Source of the DNA: Psococerastis gibbosa
Lineage: Eukaryota; Arthropoda; Insecta; Psocodea; Psocidae
Assembly (NCBI GenBank): GCA_963971405.1
Contig: OZ020484.1
Span: forward strand, 41,128,770 to 41,192,769
Length of the DNA: 64,000 nt
Direction of reading: 5' to 3'
The notes below the pieces were generated by a model that worked only from the letters and a program-made list of their open reading frames with translations, did no database searches and was not told where the DNA came from. The translations under genes were made by a program, and so were the position numbers. Shown in pieces: positions 54,857-64,000 of the stretch; positions within the stretch are counted from its first letter, which is position 1; every line of letters begins with the position of its first letter.

Positions 54857-57701
54857 ATGATGAATTCTAATTGTAAAGACATTAGAGTACTGCACCTTAA
54901 TATAAGAAGCTTAAAAAAATACTACAATGAGTTAGAAATATTAAAAACACAAGTAAACCCTGAAATAATATCGATATGTGAAACGGATTTAAAAAGTTAT
55001 GAGAAAGATTTATATAACTTGCACAATTACAATAAATTTGATTTTTTTCGCTCAATACAAGAGGGGGGAGGCATTTCTGTTTATATCAAGAAACATATTG
55101 TCGCAGAGGAGATAGTATTAGAAGATAATTATAATTCGATAGAAAAGGTAGTACTCAAACTACACATGGGAAAGAATACTTTTGTGAATGTACTAGCTAT
55201 CTATAGGCTACATAAGCCACCTAAAGCTTTTATTGTGGAGCTTACTGACCTTGTAGAAAATAAATTGAATGGGAAAACTATTATAATTGGTGATATAAAC
55301 TTAGATTTGATAAAAAACTCTACGACTAAAGCTGAATACTTGAATGTGCTAATAAGTAATGGGTTCATCCAATGCATAAATCTAGTAACAAGAGAAGAGT
55401 TTCGGGAGGGTGTGCTTAAACAATCATGCATTGATCATTGTTTTACAAGAAACATGAAAATAGTAGACTCAATTGTTATTTATACTAAAATTTCAGACCA
55501 TTATCCAATTGTCATAGATTTGCAGTTAAAGGAGCGTATAAAAATCTGCAACGTGCAGAAAAAAGTGCGACGATATAACGAAAATGAAATAAACCTTCGT
55601 ATAAAGAACGAAAAATGGGAAATAAGTAATTTGAATGTGATTGACCCATCTGGAAAATATAACAGACTTAAAGAAAGTTTTGCTCAAATTTACCAAGAAG
55701 CCGAACGGCTGGAAAGAATTTCAAAAAGTCGACCAGAATCGACGTGGGTTACGAGGAAAATAAAAGTGGAAATGCTGAAAAGAGACAAGTTGTTCGTAAA
55801 GTGGAAGAAACAAAGGAATAATTGGGAGAATAAATTATTATATAATAAGCAAAGAAACTATACAAACAAACTTATAAACAGTGCTAAAGCTAAATCAATA
55901 TACATGGAATTGAAAGGTGCACGGAATGACATAAAAAAAACCTGGAATATAATAAACAAGATTACTGGCAGGAAAAGTAACACATCAATTGATGAGACGG
56001 TGGAAAGATACTTTAAAACCAACAATCAAGATTACAGTGACACAGCGGAATTGTTTTTGAAAACTTTTATTTCTGAAATCAAAAATACCGTAGTACATTG
56101 TAATAGACAACTCACAAAAATAAATGAAATTAAAAAGTCGGAAACCGTACTTAAATGGAAGAAAACTACACCCGAGACTATTAATAACATTATATGTGAA
56201 ATGAATAATGGAAAGTCACCGGGTACAGACAAGATAAGAGTAAAAGATTTAAAGAAAAATGTGAAACTAAACCATATCATTGCGGAGGTGGTAAATGATT
56301 CTCTGGCGAAAGGAGAAATACCAAATGAATTTAAATGGTCCATAGTGAGACCCATATATAAAGGGAAAAAACACGATGACCCAAAAAATTATAGGCCAAT
56401 ATCAATTCTAAATACAGTAGAGAAGGTGCTTGAAAAAGAAGTTCATCGGCAGCTCACCGACTATCTCTATGAAAATAAATTGCTAAGTGAACATCAATAT
56501 GGATTTCAGAAAAATAAAAGTGCAGAATTATGCCTGAGTGAATTTTGTGACTATATAAATGGGCAACTACACATTAATAACCATGTCTTAGTACTTTTTA
56601 TTGACTACTCAAAGGCTTTTGACGTTTTAAGCAAAGAAGTGGTACTAGCACAATTGAAAAGCTTGGGAGTAGAGGATATCGAGATGGAATGGTTTGAAAA
56701 CTATCTGACGGGGCGTCAAGTTGTCGTGAAAGTGTGTGACTCAACAAGTAACCCCGGAGACTGGGCAACAGGCGTACCACAAGGTAGTAAAATTGGCCCA
56801 ATTCTCTACTTAGTAGCTACTAATAAAGTACTGCAAACATTGAGGAAAGGCAAGGGGTTTATGTTCGCCGATGATACGGCTATAGTAGTGGCCTGTAAGG
56901 AAATTAACAAAAATTCTCCAAAAAGTAATTAAAGATATTCAAAAGATATCTCATGATATTGGGCTCACAATAATTTGTGCAAAGACCAAAATAGTACATA
57001 TAAGAAACAGGGGGCCTAAACAACGGAAAAGTAAGTTCACTTTCCATAAACATGAGTGCTTACACAATGATGAAAGCTCAACAAGATGCGAATGCAGCGA
57101 TTTCATAGATATAGTTGAGGAGCATAAATATCTTGGTGTTTGGATTGATGGGAATTTCAACTGGCAAATACAAATTGACTCAGTGTGTAAAAAGCTAAGA
57201 TCGGCAAGTGGAGTACTACATAAATTGAAATATGGAGTTCCGTTGAAAGCTAGAAAGATGGTGTACCATGCACTAGTGGAATCAGTTATCAGTTATGGGA
57301 TCACATCATGGGGACGTGATAATAACACTTACATACAAAAAATACAAAAAATACAAGATAGAATTATAACTAATATGTATTAGGAAAAATTTAACAAAAA
57401 ATACAATGATACATTTTCGAAATATCAACATGCTGAATTATTAACGTGCAATAAAATCTTAAAATTTAAAATTATAAAACAAAATTATTTCGACGATAAA
57501 TATAAAGCAGCGGACAAAACTAGATATACGAGGCAACAACAAAGGTTACAGATACCAATTACATACAATAAATATGGGGACAGGGAAAATAATGTGCTAA
57601 TAAAAAAATTGTTCAACGAAATCCCCCAAGCTATAAAAAATGAAGAAAAAATAGGGAAAGCAAAACAAGTAATAAAAAAATGGTTGCTAGAGACTCAATA
57701 G
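54857..57701 (+). pseudogene. LINE ORF2 with the same frameshift and stop (unit 2)
   Basis: Identical to 45302-48146. The frameshift lies in the A-run at 56909-56913 and the in-frame UAG at 57381-57383. Endonuclease and RT motifs are as in unit 1. Confidence 0.9.
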
Positions 57702-57880
57702 GCAAGACCTATTGAACCCACAATACCCTTAACAAGTTGCAACATTTAGTGAAGAAGACGCCACCCCCGACAAGCGGAAGCTTTGGGGTGGTCGTGAATT
57801 GTAATTAGTCTATTTTTATTTTGAATTAATATAATCCCCTAGCTGGTAGAGTAACCAGTTAGGAAAAAAAAAAAAAAAAA

Positions 57881-57944
<64 letters not shown>

Positions 57945-60544
57945 GTATTGACAAAAATGCTGGTTTGGTGCTCAATAATTGAACAGCTCTTCCGTCAACA
58001 AATACAGTTTTTTTGCAACTTGGTGGACAGTAGGGAAGTAAGAAACCCGAAGAATCTTGGCTAATATGTCATTGTGGATCCCTTATCTACGTCAATTTAG
58101 AATTAGCTATTTTGGAGGTTGAGTAATGAACTCAGCAGTGGTTGTCCGTATTAGCCCGTGTTTCTCAGTTTCAGTATCTTGACTCGCAGTTGCAGTAGAG
58201 ACTGTACTGCGACAACAAAGTACGTAGGAGGAACTATAATTCATACAAATGAAGTCGGTAATAGGAGATATTGTCTAATCAGAAGGTTTCCAGCAGCGGA
58301 GGTACGTACCTAGCTGCAACAAATTCATCCCCTATCCACTGAAAATCAATAGTCAGAGACTTATGTCGATTCAAAATTCTCAATAAGTTATTTTTTTATT
58401 GTTGAGGTTTATTTAGTATAATATTTAATCTTGTTCCCGGATTAACACTTCTTTTCATTCAGTGTCAATGGCAGTGTCAGTGTCAAGCCTGTTGTGGCAC
58501 CTTACCGTCTATCAAGCTTCAGTAGGACAACTAAAAATCTTCTTTTATATCCAAGTTTGTGTATAATCCAAGCCTTCTCTAACTGTGGCTATACAGTACG
58601 TTGGTGTCAGAATTACCAGAAATTACCAAGCAACGGTTCTGTTAATTACAACAAGTTCATCCTGTGTCCACTTTAAATCCGTAGTCAGGGATTTGTTGTC
58701 AATTTACGATCGAAAATGGCACCCTATAGCCCATAAAACTTCATTTGGATAATTAAAAATCTTCTTTTACATCAGAGTTTCTGTCTAATCCTTCACTAAC
58801 CGAGTTCTACTGTACGATACAATATACTGCACAACATGAAAGAATTCACAAGCTTTTCAAAGTTGTTAAGACGCCTCCAAAAGCGAAGTCAATAATCGCT
58901 CCCCGCGGTAAAAGTAACGATCAAGTTTACTTAGTCGAAATTGCAGGTGGGTTGGGGGTGCGGAGGGTAGATAAGGTGTATTGTGCGAGCACATGGATCC
59001 AACTTAAAAGCTTACTAATGCATGCACGGGTTACGTGCGCAGTTTATGTAAAATTCTGTCCCGCGTTTTTTGAATTAATCATTAGTACAGGAGAACACGC
59101 TATAGGGTTTTCGACCCTGGTGTCGCCACGTTTTCTATGGATTTGTATCGATTTATCAACAGCTGCAACGCTTATTCTCCTATGTTGTGTGTTACCGTAG
59201 AAATGGAGTCTTATGACAAGTTTCCTAAGATGAACAGATTAATTTTCCAAGCATGGTTTTGTTATTGAAGGAAAAATTAGTTTTTTAATAAAATAAAATA
59301 AATTATGCCCCAATAGTACATGCATACCCGGCCATTACTATCACTGTGTTGTATTGCACTGGTCTGCCCGACCCATCGATGCATTCAATGCTTTAGAACA
59401 AAGATACTTTCAACCCTAGGACAGTTATTTACCGAGGAACTACTAATAATAAACCTGTTTCGGTATTGATGCTACTTAATTGATAAAAAGAAAGCATGTA
59501 CTTGTTTTCCTCGTATCAGTTCTTATTATTAGATTTTCTTTTATCATGCATAGCTACTGTAATTTGGCTTGGTAAATACATTTATATAGCAATAACATTA
59601 ATACGTTTCAATACAGAATTCATGTATTGTACTAAACAAATATGATACAATACAATAGTACCTACGAGTACATAATGAAATTCATAAAAGAGCCTTTTAT
59701 TGGAAATTAGGCAATGTCAACAATTTTAACGGCTTTTATTTTTTGAGCGGTGAGCTGGTTAACTTTTAAGATGTTTATATTGGCGCCGATCCAAAAATAC
59801 AGCAGGACAAATCTTCCGACACAAATTAATTTCTATTAGTAAGACAGCAAATCTGATTTTGTTAAATTTTCGTGTTACGTTTCGGTACAGTCTGTAATAT
59901 GACACATTTATTAAGCCATTGTAATAAAATTGTCCTTTCAAACCATCCTTCCTAAGTCACAGACGTATTTCTTCCAGCAGGTACAAGATTCAACCTGCTG
60001 CGAGATGGGAGTGGCGTTTAAAATATATAAATAAATAATCATTTATTTGTAAACAGACCTAAAAGTAATAAAATAAAATGCAAATCTAATTTAATTGGGT
60101 CTGTCTCGCAAAATGTAGAAGGCCCTTGTAAATCCAACACTACCTGGATGATAACTTGAATCACACATGTAATGAGTCATGACAGTGATATAAAGGGCCA
60201 AGTAAAGGCACAGGTGTTTGGTTTTGCAAATTCTCTACTTCCGCTGAAACAAAAAAAAACGGTACGCCTTAGCAAGTTATGTGCAATATTAGGCATATCG
60301 GGCTCTCCCCCCTAACTCGCCCATTAGATTTGAACTTTTAAGTCTGATTGCAAATAAATTATTATTATTTATTAATGTATTACGGACTATTGGCCGATGT
60401 ATTTGTTTTTATTCTTAATATTTGAAGAGCTTTTTATTGGCGAAGGCTTACTTGTGATAGAGCTTGAAACCTTGCCAATGTCCACATCGGTGTTCGACCT
60501 TATTGGAATTATTTGCACATTAAATTTTTGGCCGTTGACAAACT
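57945..60544. other. No gene recognised (unit 2 copy of 48390-50989)
   Basis: Same unique-looking sequence as in unit 1. Confidence 0.35.
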
Positions 60545-60630
60545 TGTTAACGATCTCAATGTCAACCTACACCGACTGAAAGTGACAATGGACAAGCTAT
60601 GACATGTTTACTATTGACATTGTAACAAGC
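60545..60630 (+). repeat. Dispersed repeat family J (unit 2)
   Basis: Duplicate of 50990-51075. Confidence 0.5.
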
Positions 60631-60632
60631 GG

Positions 60633-60782
60633 GATGAAACCGTGGAATCCGAAATGATTTCAGACCGCAGATGTTGACGAAACGTTTGGAAGTACGCTTT
60701 CAGAACGACCACAGCCTATCATGTTGGATTCTACTACTTCATCACATAACTCCGGCCGTGAAAGCCTTTGTGATTATATTGT
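60633..60782. mobile_element. Foldback element A, divergent copy (unit 2)
   Basis: Duplicate of 51078-51227. Confidence 0.6.
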
Positions 60783-61009
60783 AACAGGCGTTTGCTTCAC
60801 TTAAGCATGTTCGTTGACGAGTGGACATACAGTATATATTAGTTATCCCTAAACATCCTATCCATTGCACTAGAACATGGCTGTGCCGACTAGTATTCCT
60901 CACCGAGACTTTTCAAACGATTGCAGGAACCACCTTAATTAGAAGACAGATAGCTTTGAAACAGGTATTTACAGATAATCGAGGATCTTAATTAGAGTTC
61001 TATATAGAA

Positions 61010-61155
61010 AGAAAGAAAGAAAATTGCCTTTATTTTCCGTATGGGCGTAATTTGGGCCTTTTGGCCCACTCTTACAATTAACCCATAGGATATTCGCTTC
61101 CTATCACAAATATATTTTTGAATTTCAGAGGCCCCTGACTACAAAAAAAAAATAT
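61010..61155 (-). repeat. Dispersed repeat family G (unit 2)
   Basis: Duplicate of 51455-51600. Confidence 0.5.
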
Positions 61156-61287
61156 TTTTTTGCATACTCGAATATTCTATCTTTCCTATATAAAACTCGA
61201 CCATTAAATTGAAGAGCAGCACAGACCTTAACCTGTATTAATGTGTTTATTCACATGCCATGGTGTCACAGGAAATCACAGCCCTAT

Positions 61288-61994
61288 TAACTGGCATCAA
61301 AACATAGTGTCTGCCGGAAACTCAGTGGGACGAATTTTATCAGCGTCATAAACAGTCATTAAATTTCGTATCAAGCGCAATCATTTGCAGGCATGTCCAC
61401 ATGTCAATTAATTTTGCAGTGTAAATATTAGGCACGATGCACATTGGCAGATTTGACGGCAACAGATATGCAGCAAATCTGTTTATATATTAGAGCAAAG
61501 GCAGATTCTACTTATTCTACATATTTTAGCAGACCTGCTGTAGCCTTTGTTCACGTACGAAAATCCGTGGCCGGGTGTGTGTGAGTCTTATGAACACTGT
61601 CGTCTAGACCAAAATATGGTTGCATTGTCGCAGGTGCCAGATAGCGAAAAGGCGGATATGGCGACTGGCTACAAATATAACGAATAAATAGTCCCCGACC
61701 AAGCAGTGGCATAATCAGAGGGTGTGGTGGCAAGTCTGGTGTTACAGGTTTGTATAGAAAAAGCCACAGTATCCCGTGGATGACTATGTGAGGGTGCGAA
61801 TAGTTGCCGCCACTGAATAAGCAGCCACTATTAGGGCAATTTTTTTTATCCTGGCGTTAGGTTCCGAAGTCAACGGCATAAGGATGCCGAAGGCAACAGA
61901 AAGCGATTGCATTACAATTCCCTTGTACATTCATCATGGCTAAGTACACTCGATACTCTTCATACATGACCTCCTTTTGGGGAGTCTGAAGTAC
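61288..61994. other. No gene recognised
   Basis: Sequence right of the duplication. CAGTGGCATAATC at 61704 and GTTGCCGCCACTG at 61804-61816 look like hAT-type ends, but their flanks (CGACCAAG, AATAAGCA) do not match. Confidence 0.35.
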
Positions 61995-62075
61995 GTTATC
62001 TACATGTTTATAATAAAATTGGCAAGATGATCGCCAATCTTCGATAGGAGAGGCATTCGAAGAAGAAGAATATCA
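61995..62075 (+). repeat. LINE 3' end scrap with GAAGAAGAA
   Basis: AAATTGGCAAGATGATCGCC, then AATCTTCGATAGGAGAGGCA and TTCGAAGAAGAAGAAT, matches the last 60 bases of the LINE remnant at 6918-7171 and the minus-strand copy at 39400. Confidence 0.5.
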
Positions 62076-62689
62076 TATAATACTACAACCGAATTTAAAA
62101 TACTAGTGAATATATAGACAGCACGTTGGTGAATACCAGATCCATATGTCGAACTAGCAAATACAGAGAAAAAGGCTGGACTGTTAATTTTTACAGCTTC
62201 GTTTCTATTACACTACTGTGCCAGAAACATTCTTTTATTACAGCTAGTCTTCTAAAGATTCACCAAGATCATAACAGAAATGTGTCATCAGTTTCAATTA
62301 AACCGAACTATATCAACGGCCTTGAGCTTTTTATTTTGTTTCGAGAATTCCATAGATTAAACGCCGAACGTAACATGGGAAGTTAATGTAACACATGACA
62401 AGTTATTAGTGCTGGGTCACTCCGCCATGCATACCAGCATTGCTTTTTTTCGGTTTTTACGATCCTTCGTCGGATTTGGCTGCCTCTCAACTAATATTCC
62501 GATGACAGATTTATCGACGCTCAACACTATTGTCTCATCGCTTCAACGGCTTCTTTTCTCGATTGACTCACACCTTCAGGGCGGTGGCAACAGTGGCAGG
62601 ATATGTATTGAATTATCCATAATTTCTTTAAAAACAATTTTTTTTTCTAAACCAAAATGTTGCTTGGGAAAGCAACCTGTTCGGTTGTT
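62076..62689. other. No gene recognised
   Basis: The frames at 62126-62386 and 62409-62894 are open but show no domain. The second runs on into recognisable retroelement and SINE sequence, so it is probably chance. Confidence 0.35.
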
Positions 62690-63290
62690 ACAGTATTTAA
62701 CATCAAAAACATACCTGAAGTTAGAAAGCACCGATAAAAAGGTTCTGCAGACAATTATTTTTAGTAATTTTATTTTTTTTATTTTTTTGTCCCTAAAGCC
62801 AAACTGTCAAGGTGCAAGTGGTACAATTATTCATCTTCTGACTACCATGCTTCGGAGGGCATGTAAAGCCGGCGGTCCCGGCAGTCTTCCCTGACTGTCG
62901 ATAGGTTAAACAGGAGGCTGTTGATGCAACCTGAAAACTCCTGTACCACGGGTAGTACCACCCCGACACGAATTTACTTTACTTTAAGGTGCAAACGACT
63001 TATTGGGTTTCGCTACCATTAATAACGACTACAATATACTGTACGTGAATATAAAAAAAAGTAGTTGAAGCAGCTTTGGGGAAAAACATTTATCGCCGTT
63101 TTTTTTAGTTTTTGGAGAGTAAATCCCCCAAAATTGAGTTAGCCCAAATTTAAATAAATGAGCCCTGAGATATAATTTTTTGTGCACATGCCAAGTTTCC
63201 CTAAAATTCACTGAGTAGTTTGTACACAAATTGACGAAAAAACAGACCGACCATCACAAAGCTGTCCTGATGCTAGCGTATAAATGGGAA
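62690..63290 (+). mobile_element. RTE-like LINE 3' end, interrupted by a SINE
   Basis: AACATCAAAAACATACCTGA, TTTTTGTCCCTAAAGCCAAA and CTGTCAAGGTGCAAG match 31965-32100. From 62999 the copy continues CATTAATAACGACTACAATA, AAATTGAGTTAGCCCAAA, then AGTAGTTTG and GACCATCACAAAGCTGTCC, as at 32100-32470. The CAGACAGACA tract is lost. Confidence 0.55.
62811..62995 (+). mobile_element. Short SINE-like insertion with the shared central domain and 9-bp duplication
   Basis: AAGGTGCAA lies at 62811-62819 and again at 62987-62995, where the host RTE-like copy has it once. The insert carries ATGCTTCGGAGGGCATGTAA followed by AGCCGGCGGTCCCGG. This is the central domain of SINE family 1, but the head and tail are different (ACAGGAGGCTGTTGATGC, CACCCCGACACGAATTTACT). 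Confidence 0.7.
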
Positions 63291-64000
63291 AGTAAAAAGA
63301 GTGGGCGCGTTAAAATAATTCTGGCATGTTTGCTTCTAGTAATGTGAAACCCAATATGTATGGGATGCTATCATTCACGGTCCAACTACGTGCACGTGAC
63401 GATAAAGTCATAAAAATCCGCAAATATGCAAGCTTTCTCAAAAGGCAGACCGGGTTAACTACAACAATATTTTATAATACCTATTGTATTAATGTAGCTT
63501 ACGTGTTTATGAAGTTAAACCATCCTTGGGCGTACTTTGTACTCTTAATTATTAGGAATGACTGACTGGTTAAATGGTATTGGCGTCAGATATCAAAATC
63601 AGAAAACGTCAGCGTCAGATGCTCCTGATGCCTTTCCTATTATTAGGGAAACATGTTCCAACTTGCGCAACCAGCTCAACAATTTAGCCAACCCTTCTCC
63701 ATTGCATTTGTGTTGGTATTCATATTTTGCTGCAGTTGTCAGACGTCAGATGTCGGCGTTAAATTCTCCCTGTTTTCCCGCCCTAGGTCGGAAATTTCTA
63801 TTAGATCGAGCCCATAATTTTTGTTTTCACTTGAAAGGATGCTGCACGCAGTCGTAGCCAAGAGTACAGTACTCAGTGGTCGAGCTTGCATGTAAGGCGT
63901 AAGGTGTAAATCAAAAATTGACAATTTTCAATTGAAGCGTATGCGCCAAATTTTTGAAATTTGTTTGCATTTGTTTCTTGAAATTGTATTTGTTTTCTTC
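63291..64000. other. No feature recognised
   Basis: Non-coding sequence to the window end. The frames at 63326-63565 and 63558-63857 have no recognisable domain. Confidence 0.35.

Larger units (their letters stand above)
53581..57944 (+). mobile_element. Nearly full-length CR1/Jockey-group LINE, copy 2
   Basis: Duplicate of 44026-48389. Because it shares flanks and all defects with copy 1, it arose by duplication of DNA and not by a second retrotransposition. Confidence 0.9.
51733..61287 (+). repeat. 9,555-bp tandem duplication, unit 2
   Basis: Exact-length copy of 42178-51732. The one difference I noticed is T at 57882 where unit 1 has A (48327), at the boundary between the A-run and the TTA tail of the LINE. 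I did not compare every base. The right edge is followed by AACTGGCATC, which differs from the start of the unit. Confidence 0.97.

Noticed and set aside
42178-61288. Tandem units as a dimer of an integrated circular element or virus
   Set aside because: The unit boundaries do not match any element end, and most of the unit is ordinary repeat debris and anonymous DNA.
61704-61816. Second hAT MITE with CAGTGGC ... GCCGCCACTG ends
   Set aside because: The 8-base flanks do not match and the inner inverted repeat is too short.
62409-62894. 161-codon frame as a gene
   Set aside because: The frame runs into retroelement tail and SINE sequence, including RRACKAGGPG, which is translated from the SINE central domain.

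Overview
The window looks like non-coding DNA from an animal genome, most likely an insect or another arthropod. It is AT-rich and has no bacterial operons. Spliceable signals occur only around a transposase. Almost everything I can name is a transposon or a repeat: LINE retrotransposons with PHD-finger ORF1s, tRNA-derived SINEs, palindromic MITEs, a complete hAT transposon and several minisatellites. I recognise no host protein-coding gene. The species cannot be fixed from the sequence alone.

Layout. 0.4-13.4 kb: LINE remnants, a 43-bp minisatellite split by a SINE, foldback elements, Harbinger-like MITEs (one nested composite), tRNA-SINEs and an RTE-like tail. 15.2-16.0 kb: a G-rich tandem repeat. 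16.9-21.0 kb: three transposons nested inside each other, the innermost a complete hAT element (17630-20846) with 13-bp perfect terminal inverted repeats, an 8-bp target duplication and an intact 812-codon transposase. 22.9-41.6 kb: further SINEs, MITEs, tandem repeats and LINE remnants, including a second copy of the 384-bp composite MITE.

42178-61287 is a direct tandem duplication of a 9,555-bp unit. I noticed only one base difference between the two copies. Each unit carries two truncated LINE 3' ends and one nearly full-length CR1/Jockey-group LINE. The LINE has ORF1 (PHD finger, coiled coil, FP/ORF1p-like C-terminus) and ORF2 (APE endonuclease plus reverse transcriptase). All these LINE pieces, and a related one at 13.2 kb, are flanked on both sides by TTA/ATT repeats. 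This suggests a lineage that inserts into TTA microsatellites and stacks head to tail. ORF1 and ORF2 lie in one frame separated by a single UAG. ORF2 has one frameshift and one later stop, and both copies share these defects. 61.3-64.0 kb holds more LINE and SINE debris.

The elements record an insertion history: MITEs inside MITEs, a hAT inside a MITE, foldbacks inside SINEs, SINEs inside LINE tails, and then a very recent segmental duplication, unless that duplication is an assembly artefact.
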